Made by a program: the position numbers and the translations under genes. A stretch of DNA of 64,000 nucleotides from Pyxidicoccus xibeiensis (GTDB lineage Bacteria; Myxococcota; Myxococcia; Myxococcales; Myxococcaceae): assembly GCF_024198175.1 (NCBI RefSeq), contig NZ_JAJVKV010000016.1, positions 124,001-188,000 on the forward strand. The letters are read 5' to 3'. Position 1 is the first letter of the stretch. Every line of letters starts with the position of its first letter. Shown here one piece after another: positions 43,382 through 51,150 of the stretch. The notes under the pieces are model-generated. The model was not told the origin of the DNA, ran no database searches, and saw nothing but the letters and a program-made list of their open reading frames with translations.

Positions 43382-44812
43382 GTGTCCGAGCCCCTTCCCA
43401 CCGCGTCCCCTCCCGCCGCACCCGCGCCCGCCGCCGCAAGGCCCTCGCGCATCCTCATCGCCGATGACCAGGCAGACGTGCTGGAGGCGCTCCGGCTGTT
43501 GCTCAAGCGCGACGGGTACGCCGTCGTCACCGCCCAGTCGCCCGCGGGCGCGCTGGCCACGCTGGAGTCGGAGGACGTGGACCTCGTCCTCATGGACCTG
43601 AACTACGCGCGCGACACCACGTCCGGGAAGGAGGGCATGGACCTGCTCGGCCGCATCCGCGCGCAGGACGCGGCGCTGCCGGTGGTGGTGATGACGGCGT
43701 GGGGCAGCGTGGAGGGCGCGGTGGAGGCCATGCGCGGCGGCGCGCGCGACTACGTGCAGAAGCCGTGGGACAACACGCGCCTTTTGGCCACGCTGCGCAC
43801 GCAGCTGGAACTGGGCCGGGCCTTGAAGCGCAGCCGGCGGCTGGAGGAGGAGAACCAGCACCTGCGGCGCGGCCAGGGTGGCCTGCCCACCATGGTGTCG
43901 GAGTCTCGCGCCATGCAGCCCATCCGCCGCCTCATCGAGCGCGTGGCGCCGTCCGGGGCCAACGTGCTGGTGACGGGCGAGCACGGCACGGGCAAGGAGG
44001 TGGTGGCGCGGCTGCTCCACGCGGCCTCCACGCGCGCGGACCGGCCCTTCGTGGCGGTGAACTCCGGCGGCCTGTCCGAGGGCGTCTTCGAGAGCGAGCT
44101 GTTCGGCCACGTGAAGGGTGCCTTCACGGACGCGAAGGGAGACCGCATCGGCTGCTTCGAGCTGGCGGACGGCGGCACGCTCTTCCTGGACGAGATTGGC
44201 AACATGCCGCTGTCGCAGCAGGCCAAGCTGCTGCGCGTGCTGCAGACGGGCGAGCTGCACCCGGTGGGCTCGTCGAAGGTGCGGCGCGTGGACGTGCGGG
44301 TGGTGAGCGCCACCAACGTGGACCTGTCCAAGGCGGTGACGGAGGGGCGCTTCCGCGAGGATTTGCTCTACCGCCTCAACACGGTGGAGCTGCAGCTGCC
44401 GCCGCTGCGCGACAGGCGCGAGGACATCCCCCTGCTGGCGACGCACTTCCTGGCGGAGCACGGCCGGCGCTACGGGCGGCCCACGGTGCGGCTGTCGGCG
44501 GGCGCGCTGGAGGCGCTGCTGGCGTACGCGTGGCCGGGCAACGTGCGCGAGCTGGAGCACGCGGTGGAGCGCGCGCTGCTGATGGCGGCGGGTGACGAGG
44601 TGTCGGCGGACGACCTGCTCTTGAAGCGGGTGGGGCGTGAGGGCCCGTCGCGGCTGGAGGAGATGACGCTGGAGGAGGTGGAGCGCTACCTCATCGAGCG
44701 CGCCCTGGCGCGGCAGGAGGGCAACGTGAGCGAGGCGGCCAAGGGGCTGGGCCTGTCGCGAAGCGCGCTATACCGGAGGCTCCAGCACTACGGAATCAAG
44801 GGAGCTCGGTGA
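43382..44812 (+). CDS. Sigma54-dependent response regulator (NtrC family)
   Basis: 476 residues from GTG at 43382. Receiver domain ~20-140 with phospho-acceptor Asp72 (LMDLNYARD). AAA+ domain ~170-410 with Walker A GEHGTGKE (199-206) and Walker B LFLDE. The sigma54-contact loop reads GAFTDA (246-251) instead of GAFTGA. C-terminal Fis-type helix-turn-helix (NVSEAAKGLGLSRSALYRRL). It should activate the -24/-12 promoter at 35663, making a feedback loop. Its stop overlaps the kinase start. Confidence 0.93.
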   Translation: MSEPLPTASPPAAPAPAAARPSRILIADDQADVLEALRLLLKRDGYAVVTAQSPAGALATLESEDVDLVLMDLNYARDTTSGKEGMDLLGRIRAQDAALPVVVMTAWGSVEGAVEAMRGGARDYVQKPWDNTRLLATLRTQLELGRALKRSRRLEEENQHLRRGQGGLPTMVSESRAMQPIRRLIERVAPSGANVLVTGEHGTGKEVVARLLHAASTRADRPFVAVNSGGLSEGVFESELFGHVKGAFTDAKGDRIGCFELADGGTLFLDEIGNMPLSQQAKLLRVLQTGELHPVGSSKVRRVDVRVVSATNVDLSKAVTEGRFREDLLYRLNTVELQLPPLRDRREDIPLLATHFLAEHGRRYGRPTVRLSAGALEALLAYAWPGNVRELEHAVERALLMAAGDEVSADDLLLKRVGREGPSRLEEMTLEEVERYLIERALARQEGNVSEAAKGLGLSRSALYRRLQHYGIKGAR

Positions 44813-46173
44813 AGCAGAAGCGCAGCCCTCCGCCACATGACGTGCAGGTGCTCGGCCTGGCGTGGCTGGCGGGGCTGCCGGGCTCGGTGGCCGCGCTCAT
44901 CATGGTGTGGACGGGGGACTTCTCCGCGAAGGTGCAGTGGACGCTGACCACGCTGGTGGTGGGCGTCTTCCTCGGCGTCGGGCTCCTGGTGCGCGAGCGG
45001 GTGATGCGGCCGCTGCACGCGGTGGCGAACCTGTTGGCCGCGCTGCGCGAGGGTGATTACTCGGTGCGCGGGCGCGGTGCGCGCGGGGGTGACGCGCTGG
45101 GCGAGGTGCTGCTGGAGGTCAACGCGCTGGGCGACACGCTGCGCGAGCAGCGGCTGGGGGCGCTGGAGGCAGGGGCGCTCCTGGAGCAGGTGATGGAGGA
45201 GATCGACGTCGGGGTGCTGGCCTTCGACGTGGCGGGCACGCTGAAGCTGGTGAACCGCGCGGGGGAGCGGCTGCTGGGGCAGCCTCGCTCGCAGCTGGTG
45301 GGGAAGGGGGCCGGCTCGCTGGGGCTGTCGGACCTGCTGGAGGGCCCGGTGCCCCGGCGGCTGACGCGCAGCTTCGCGGAGGAGGGCGGCCCCTACGAGG
45401 TGCGGCGGGGTGAGTTCCGCCAGGGCGGGCTGCCGCACCAGCTCGTCGTCATCGCTGACTTGAGATTGGCGCTGCGCGAGCAGGAGCGCGAGGCGTGGCG
45501 CCGGCTGGTGCGGGTGCTGAGCCACGAAATCAACAACTCGCTGACGCCCATCGGCTCCATCGCCGAGGCGCTGCGGGACATGCTGGTGCAGCAGCCGCGC
45601 GCGGCGGACTGGGAGGAGGACGCGAAGAGCGGGCTGGGCATCATCGCCCGGCGCTCGGAGTCACTGGCGCGCTTCATGTCCGCGTACGCGAGGCTGGCGC
45701 GGCTGCCTCCGCCGTCCCTGGGGAACGTGGAAGTGGACGGCTGGGTGCGGCGGGTGGCGGCGCTGGAGCACCGCCGGCCGGTGGCGGTGCGCGCGGGCCC
45801 GGCACTGGTGGTGCGCGGGGACGTGGACCAGCTGGAGCAGCTGCTCATCAACCTGGTGCGCAACGCGGTGGACGCGGTGCAGATGGCTCCGGAGGGCGGC
45901 AACGTCTGGGTGTCCTGGGCAGTGCTGTCACCGGGCGCGGTGGAGGTGTGGGTGGAGGACGAGGGCCCCGGGCTGGCGGACACGGGCAACCTCTTCGTGC
46001 CCTTCTTCACCACGAAGCCGCAGGGCAGCGGCATCGGCCTGGCGCTGAGCCGGCAGATTGCGGAGGCCCATGGCGGAGGCCTGCGTCTGGAGAACCGGCC
46101 GGAGGGGCGGGGGTGCCGCGCACGGCTGAAGCTGCCGCTGGACGCCCCGGGCGTGCAGGTGGGCCAGGGCTGA
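44809..46173 (+). CDS. NtrY-like membrane sensor histidine kinase
   Basis: 454 residues from GTG at 44809 (overlapping the regulator stop). Two membrane helices (~15-33 and ~43-62) with almost no periplasmic loop, then a HAMP-like linker, a PAS-like domain (~125-215), the dimerisation box with His239 (RVLSHEINNSLTPI) and an ATPase domain (NxVRNAVDA, DEGPGL, GSGIGLALS). The short loop suggests it senses a signal in or at the membrane, or via the transporter. Likely partner of the adjacent sigma54 activator. Confidence 0.92.
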   Translation: MKQKRSPPPHDVQVLGLAWLAGLPGSVAALIMVWTGDFSAKVQWTLTTLVVGVFLGVGLLVRERVMRPLHAVANLLAALREGDYSVRGRGARGGDALGEVLLEVNALGDTLREQRLGALEAGALLEQVMEEIDVGVLAFDVAGTLKLVNRAGERLLGQPRSQLVGKGAGSLGLSDLLEGPVPRRLTRSFAEEGGPYEVRRGEFRQGGLPHQLVVIADLRLALREQEREAWRRLVRVLSHEINNSLTPIGSIAEALRDMLVQQPRAADWEEDAKSGLGIIARRSESLARFMSAYARLARLPPPSLGNVEVDGWVRRVAALEHRRPVAVRAGPALVVRGDVDQLEQLLINLVRNAVDAVQMAPEGGNVWVSWAVLSPGAVEVWVEDEGPGLADTGNLFVPFFTTKPQGSGIGLALSRQIAEAHGGGLRLENRPEGRGCRARLKLPLDAPGVQVGQG

Positions 46174-46273
46174 GCGTCTCGTCACCTTGCTGCTATGCGC
46201 CATCGCAGAGGCGGCTGGACTAAAGTCAACCCGGTGTGCAGCTCACGGCCGCTGGTGTTTGAACTACGAGCCC

Positions 46274-46861
46274 ATGCCCTATTCCTATTACACGTTCGGA
46301 CATGCGCATGACCCCCGTGCGGTGGAGATCGTCGACCTTCCGGACAGGGTCGAGGACTACTTCTACCTGAGCGATGGCATCCCGTGTGCCTCCTACCTGC
46401 CGCCGACGACCGAGCTCAGCCTCTACGAACGCGCTGGGGACATGTTCACGGACTTCATCGACAACCCGGACCGTGTGCTCTACGTGTCCCAGCGCGTGCA
46501 GGACGTCTTGAAGAGCCGGGGATTGGTAGGCGAGGCCATCGAGCTGCTGCCCTTCGTACTGCTGGACAAGCGCGGCCGTCGCACCCGCGAGTCCTATGCC
46601 ATCGCCAATCCGCTGGTGCGCGTACCGTGTCTGGACTTCGAGCGCTCGAAGTACCGGCGCACCGCCAGCGACCCGAACGAGCTCGCCGAGGTCAAGCTGC
46701 TGCACGTGCGCGAGGATGCCGTGCCCGACAACGCCCAGCTCTTCCGGATGGCGGAGTACTCGGAAATGATTGTGCTGCGCTCCGACCTCCTGGAGGCCTT
46801 CCAGCAGGCGGGGCTCACCGGGCTCGCGGTCAACCCCGCGGGCAAGACCATCCCGGGCTGA
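46274..46861 (+). CDS. Imm11-like immunity protein (DUF1629, MXAN_0049-type), orphan
   Basis: 195 residues, soluble. The pattern NPDRVLYVSQRVQDVL, then LLPFVLLDKRGRR, IANPLVRVPCLDFERS, LFRMAEYSEMIVLRSDL and GLTGL fits the DUF1629/Imm11 family, which includes MXAN_0049. Such proteins neutralise toxins, usually nucleases, in kin discrimination. No toxin gene precedes it: the gene upstream is the histidine kinase. The ribosome site is weak and the ATG at 46274 is inferred. Pairs with the Imm49-like gene after it, mirrored at 49052-50473. Confidence 0.78.
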   Translation: MPYSYYTFGHAHDPRAVEIVDLPDRVEDYFYLSDGIPCASYLPPTTELSLYERAGDMFTDFIDNPDRVLYVSQRVQDVLKSRGLVGEAIELLPFVLLDKRGRRTRESYAIANPLVRVPCLDFERSKYRRTASDPNELAEVKLLHVREDAVPDNAQLFRMAEYSEMIVLRSDLLEAFQQAGLTGLAVNPAGKTIPG

Positions 46862-46874
46862 GGTCCTTCCACCC

Positions 46875-47609
46875 ATGGACTCGGTCCTCGACAACCTCCT
46901 CTTCCTGCTGGGCCAGCGGATGCCCCGGCTTCAGTCGTCGTCGGCGAAGCCGGACGCGAAGCTGACCTTGGAGACGGCGGCCCTCTGGCGGCAGTACGGC
47001 TGTGGATTGCTGCTGTCCGAGCTGGACGAGGAAGGCTTTCGCGATGGCCTGGAGCAGGCGGCGACGCTCTACCGGGACCTGCTGAAGCGCCGGAGCGCAT
47101 GCTCCGAGTTCGACCAGTACTACCTTGCACGCAGCAAGGGCGAGCCGCTCTTCGACGCCCTCGCCGTGGGTGCATGGGACCTGGCCCGGGACATTGCGGC
47201 GAGGATGACGTCCACCTGGATGCAGCGGATGGAGGCCGAGGAGGACTTCCACTACTTCGGTGTGCTCAGCGCCATGCTACTCCAGCGGCCCGACCTGGAC
47301 TCGGAGCTGGCGGCCTTCGAGCGGTGCCTCCAGGGAGGACAGTCCTACCGCTTCGACGCGGTGAAGGGCCTGACACTCGCGGATGCCGAGGCCTTCGAAG
47401 CCGGCCTCCAGGGAATGATTGAGGAGCAGGCCGCCTGGGTCGAGCGGCAGCAGCGCTCCGGACTCTTCGACCCCTATCTCCACAAGACGTCTGCCTTCGT
47501 CTTCATCGAGGGCGTGGCGCTCGTCCGCCTGGCGAGGAACCGGGCGTTGAAGACCGAAGAGCGGTATCGCCTCATTCCGGCGCCAGCGCTTGGCGGCGGA
47601 GCCGGGTAG
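46875..47609 (+). CDS. Imm49-like immunity protein, orphan
   Basis: 244 residues, helical and soluble. It resembles the protein at 49052-49843 in layout (helical N-terminus with LLLSELDEEGFRDGL, a central EEDFHYFGVLSAML, then a C-terminal FVFIEGVALVRLA block). This fits the Imm49 immunity family. It starts 13 bp after the Imm11-like stop, so the two are co-expressed. Function is inferred from the pairing and from family resemblance. Confidence 0.7.
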   Translation: MDSVLDNLLFLLGQRMPRLQSSSAKPDAKLTLETAALWRQYGCGLLLSELDEEGFRDGLEQAATLYRDLLKRRSACSEFDQYYLARSKGEPLFDALAVGAWDLARDIAARMTSTWMQRMEAEEDFHYFGVLSAMLLQRPDLDSELAAFERCLQGGQSYRFDAVKGLTLADAEAFEAGLQGMIEEQAAWVERQQRSGLFDPYLHKTSAFVFIEGVALVRLARNRALKTEERYRLIPAPALGGGAG

Positions 47610-47716
47610 CCCGCCCCCTGAGCGGCCGCCTCCGATTTGGAACTAGGATGGCGCAAAGGGCAGGCACGCCGGCTGGGAACATCCGGGCCCGGCGCCGTTC
47701 CCCTGGGGTGATTGTC

Positions 47717-49018
47717 ATGAACGCAGGACGGATTATCGCTTTCGCGCTCTGGGGGCTGATGGGGACGGCCCTGGCCGCGGAGCCCGCGACCAAGGCGGAG
47801 GAGACGCCGGAGAAGCAGTCCACGGGGCTCCTCCAGGCGCGGATGACGACGCAGCAGAAGACGCTGGAGTCGGCGGAAGCCGAGATGACCACGCTCCGGC
47901 AGATGCTGCGGACGGCGCGGGCGCGGCAGGCGGAGGTCCAGGCGCAGAAGTTCGACAGCGCGCGCTTCGCGCCTCTGCTGACCCGGTTCCAGAAGGACTT
48001 CGCCGCGGTGAGCGAGGTCACCACGAGGGGCGGCCTCCCGACGAAGGACGTGTACCAGCGGCTGGAGCGCTCCGCGAACGACCTGACCAGCGCCATGACC
48101 TTCGCGCTCGTCGACTACCTGCCCCAGCACGCCGATGACGGCCAGCGCTCACCGCTGATGGACGAGGTGTACGGCGAGCCGAAGAAGCTGGACATGCCGA
48201 GCGCCCTCGAGCTCAAGTCTCTGCAGTTTCCGGCGATTGGCCGCGACGCTCAGACGCCCGAGGCCTTCCTCGAGCAGATGCGGGAGTCCGTCGCCAGCGC
48301 CTCGGAGCGGGCGAAGTCGCTCTCGCTGACGGAGCTGGAGCGGCTGTTCACCCGGGACCGGGACGCGGTGGCCAAGGTCTGGCAGGACATCATGGACCGG
48401 GCCCAGGCGGGCCTCGACGCCCGCTTCCAGCAGGTGAAGGACGCCCAGGGCGCCATCGACACGCTCAGCACCGAGCTGGATGCGCGTCAGCTCGAGAAGG
48501 TGGAGACGGACGCGCGGCTGAACTGGGCCGTCATCAGCATGATTGTCTCGCTGTCGCTGCTCTTCATCTCCACGCGCTTCTTCACGCCGGAGGTGCAGGC
48601 CATCATCTTCCAGCAGCGGACGCTGATTGAGATGGTCGGCATGGCCTTCCTGCTGCTGACCATCATCATCCTCGCGACGGACGACAAGATTGACAAAGCC
48701 GTGCTCGGAACGCTGCTGGGCACGGTGGGTGGATACATCTTCGGTCAGCAGTCGCAGGCCCGGCGCAACGCCGCGGAAGCCGCCCCACGCCCCGAGCAGG
48801 CCCCGAGCGCACCGGCGCAGCCCCAGCCCGCGGCGCCGGCTCCGCAGCCTCCTCCGGTCCAGCAAGCCCTGCCCGTGGCGCCCACGGTGCCGCCGCAGGC
48901 GGCGGCGGTGCTGCTGCAGCAGGCCGCGCAGCAGGTCGGAAACCCGGAGGTGCGGTCCGGAAGCGCCGCGCCCCTGCCCTCGGGCGCGGAGCGCACCCCG
49001 CCTGCCGCGGAGAAGTAG
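47717..49018 (+). CDS. Coiled-coil inner-membrane protein of unknown function
   Basis: 433 residues with a signal peptide or N-terminal anchor (1-20), coiled-coil helices ~35-80 and ~180-265, two close membrane segments (271-289 and 306-321) and a Pro/Ala/Gln-rich C-terminal tail (~350-433). No family recognised. It is placed between the orphan immunity pair and the convergent toxin/immunity cluster, which suggests but does not show a role in envelope or toxin delivery. ATG at 47717 is followed by MNAGRII. Confidence 0.65.
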   Translation: MNAGRIIAFALWGLMGTALAAEPATKAEETPEKQSTGLLQARMTTQQKTLESAEAEMTTLRQMLRTARARQAEVQAQKFDSARFAPLLTRFQKDFAAVSEVTTRGGLPTKDVYQRLERSANDLTSAMTFALVDYLPQHADDGQRSPLMDEVYGEPKKLDMPSALELKSLQFPAIGRDAQTPEAFLEQMRESVASASERAKSLSLTELERLFTRDRDAVAKVWQDIMDRAQAGLDARFQQVKDAQGAIDTLSTELDARQLEKVETDARLNWAVISMIVSLSLLFISTRFFTPEVQAIIFQQRTLIEMVGMAFLLLTIIILATDDKIDKAVLGTLLGTVGGYIFGQQSQARRNAAEAAPRPEQAPSAPAQPQPAAPAPQPPPVQQALPVAPTVPPQAAAVLLQQAAQQVGNPEVRSGSAAPLPSGAERTPPAAEK

Positions 49019-49022
49019 CCTC

Positions 49023-49046
49023 AGCGCCCCATGGGGCCCGGGCGCT
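49023..49046. terminator. Weak hairpin between convergent genes
   Basis: AGCGCCC at 49023-49029 pairs with GGGCGCT at 49040-49046 around a 10-base loop. It lies in the 33-bp gap between the convergent coiled-coil membrane protein and Imm49-like genes. No T-run follows. Confidence 0.4.
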
Positions 49047-49051
49047 CCGCC

Positions 49052-49843
49052 CTACTGAAGGCCCGCCATCTCCGCGAAGAGGTCATCCGGCCGGCGGCGG
49101 AGCAGCCCGACGCGGCCCGTCTCCGGACACAGCGGGAAGGGCTGCTTGGGGACGCGGATGCCCCGGCTCTCGGCGATTCTCACCAGCGCGAAGCCCTCGG
49201 TGAAGACGCGGCTGCGGGGCTCGAAGGTGGCGGTGTCGGCGAACTCGGGGCGCTCCTTGAGCTGCTCGGACGCATTCCGCTCACACAGCTCCTGGAAGGC
49301 TTGCTCGAAGGCCGCCCCGTCCCCTTCCTGCAGGGCCTGGCACACGTCGTAGCGCGCGGACGCATCACCCTTCAGGGCCTTGTCGAAGCGCTTGAGAGAC
49401 GCCTCGCGCTCAGCCTCCTCCGCCCCGCCGAGCGTCACGGAGAGGAACTCGTGATAGGCGAAGTCCTCTTCGTACTCCCCCTTCTTCATCCATCGGGTCG
49501 GGGACAGGGCGCTGATTTCGAGCGCCAGGGGGATATCCCCCGCCGCGGCGGCGCAGAAGAACCCCTCGCTCCGGCTCCTGGCGCGGCGGAAGTCATTCTG
49601 TCCGCCCTCGTCCTTGCTCCGCTCGAGGAAGTAGCGGCGGGTGAGCCCCGTCCAGAAGAGGTATTTCTGGAAGCCCGCCTTGTCGGCCGCCCTGAGCAGC
49701 TTGCAGCAGGCCATCGCCTGGAAGCACAGCTCGGCCTCCTCGTACGTCTCTCCAATCTCCACGGCGGGGTGTCCGGCTGCGATGACCGCCAGGTGCTCCT
49801 TGAGCTGGTCGAGCACCTGCTTCTCTTTCGCACTCAGTGTCAT
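49052..49843 (-). CDS. Imm49-like immunity protein
   Basis: 263 residues, helical and soluble. Matches the protein at 46875 in its central EEDFAYHEFLSVTLGG and in the C-terminal FTEGFALVRIAESRG block. Fits the Imm49 immunity family. It lies 48 bp after the Imm11-like stop and is the last gene of the ketosynthase-like/nuclease/Imm11/Imm49 unit. It probably protects against the AHH-type nuclease or a related toxin. Confidence 0.72.
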   Translation of the reverse strand: MTLSAKEKQVLDQLKEHLAVIAAGHPAVEIGETYEEAELCFQAMACCKLLRAADKAGFQKYLFWTGLTRRYFLERSKDEGGQNDFRRARSRSEGFFCAAAAGDIPLALEISALSPTRWMKKGEYEEDFAYHEFLSVTLGGAEEAEREASLKRFDKALKGDASARYDVCQALQEGDGAAFEQAFQELCERNASEQLKERPEFADTATFEPRSRVFTEGFALVRIAESRGIRVPKQPFPLCPETGRVGLLRRRPDDLFAEMAGLQ

Positions 49844-49891
49844 GGCGTTGCTCCCGGACGGGACGTGTCGGACAGCGCGTGGATGGCTGGC

Positions 49892-50473
49892 TCAGCGCAC
49901 GAAGGTGTCGACCTCGTCGAAGATGAGGCCGGTGAAGCCCTCGTCGAGGATGGCCTGTGCGAGCTTGCGGTCCACCATGACGGCGTGCTCGAAGTGCTTC
50001 AGCCGGAACAGCAGGAACCCCGGCTCGAATGCCTTGGGCTTCAGGACCAGCTTCTCGACGGCGCTGATCTTGTCCGGGTCGATGGCGTTCCAGGAGATGT
50101 CTGACTTCTCCTTGTCGATGCAGTCGAAGACGCGCAGCGGGTTGATGATGAAGTACTCATCGCTCGCCACCTTCTTCTTGTGGTTGAAGATGGGCACCTG
50201 CAGGTACTCGACTTCGCGCGGCTTCCGGGCCTCGATGAACTCCTTCAGTGCCTTGGAGACGGTGATGATTCTGTCGGGGTTCTTGAGGTTGTCGGCCAGG
50301 TCGACGTACCGCTTGAACTTGGGGTCCATGTGGAAGGCGGCGTCGGACGGGAACCCCTTGGCTCTGGAGATGCCCCGGGAGAGCTCGTACTCGTCTTCCA
50401 CGTTCCGCAGCGGCGTCAGGACGCAGAAGCTCCCGCCGACATCCCACTCCCAGACTAGAGGCAGCTTGCTCAT
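49892..50473 (-). CDS. Imm11-like immunity protein (DUF1629)
   Basis: 193 residues, soluble. The block NPDRIITVSKALKEFI, IINPLRVFDCIDKEKSDIS, LFRLKHFEHAVMVDRKLA and GFTGLIF corresponds to the same positions in the protein at 46274, placing both in the DUF1629/Imm11 family. It starts 13 bp after the AHH nuclease stop, the normal order for a toxin and its cognate immunity gene. GC is well below the window average. Confidence 0.8.
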   Translation of the reverse strand: MSKLPLVWEWDVGGSFCVLTPLRNVEDEYELSRGISRAKGFPSDAAFHMDPKFKRYVDLADNLKNPDRIITVSKALKEFIEARKPREVEYLQVPIFNHKKKVASDEYFIINPLRVFDCIDKEKSDISWNAIDPDKISAVEKLVLKPKAFEPGFLLFRLKHFEHAVMVDRKLAQAILDEGFTGLIFDEVDTFVR

Positions 50474-50486
50474 TGGATGAGGTCCT

Positions 50487-51131
50487 TCAATTCAGCTTCT
50501 TGAAGATTTTGACCAGCGTCTTCAGCGACAGCCCTGGATGGCGAGGGTTGGGACGCAGGGCCATGGAGAAGGGGTGGTACCACAGGGCCTTGTAGGCCTT
50601 GTCGAAGCGCTTCTGCCAGCATTTCTTCGTACCCCCCTGGCGGGTTCCCCGGACCTTGATTCTCCCGCGGAAGGTGGTGCTGGCCTTGTCGAGCTCGTCC
50701 TTGAGCCTCTTCACATCTACGTCGTGGACCTTCTTCTTGGCGGTCAGCGCGTTCCACACGTTCTCCTTGAGGTAATCGGAGACCTCCTCCCGGTAGCCAC
50801 CCCTCGTATTGTGGTCGACCTGGTGTGAGGGCATGTTCTTCGGCGCGGTGCCGTCCGACATCCGGTACTGGAAGTTGAGGGGCAGCCCCATCAGGTTGTT
50901 GGAGTCGTTGATGTCCCAGGGCGTCACCCAGAGGCAGGCCTCGACGTAGTCCTTGAGCCCCGGGTTGTATTGCTCGACGCGAGCCGCGACGGACTGGAGA
51001 CACACGATGTGGTGAATCTCGCAATAGGGCTTCGTGCGGAAGCCCGTGTTGCAGTTCTTCGCGTAGTTGGAGGTTTTGTGAAGGGTCGATTCGCGCTTCT
51101 TCTCTTTCTTGATGTGCTTCAGGACGCTCAC
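50487..51131 (-). CDS. AHH/HNH-type nuclease toxin
   Basis: 214 residues from GTG at 51131 (AGAGAGG eight bases upstream; a GTG at 51161 overlaps the previous stop). Metal/nuclease motifs: EIHHIV (His40, His41), then NDSNNLMGLP, and PSHQVDHNTRGGY. These follow the AHH order (HH, N..N..GLP, H), as in polymorphic-toxin nucleases. The protein is Lys/Arg-rich (basic), has no signal peptide and its GC is low, so it was probably acquired by transfer. DNA or RNA as target is not decided. Confidence 0.78.
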   Translation of the reverse strand: MSVLKHIKKEKKRESTLHKTSNYAKNCNTGFRTKPYCEIHHIVCLQSVAARVEQYNPGLKDYVEACLWVTPWDINDSNNLMGLPLNFQYRMSDGTAPKNMPSHQVDHNTRGGYREEVSDYLKENVWNALTAKKKVHDVDVKRLKDELDKASTTFRGRIKVRGTRQGGTKKCWQKRFDKAYKALWYHPFSMALRPNPRHPGLSLKTLVKIFKKLN

Positions 51132-51150
51132 GAGACCACCCTCTCTCTTG

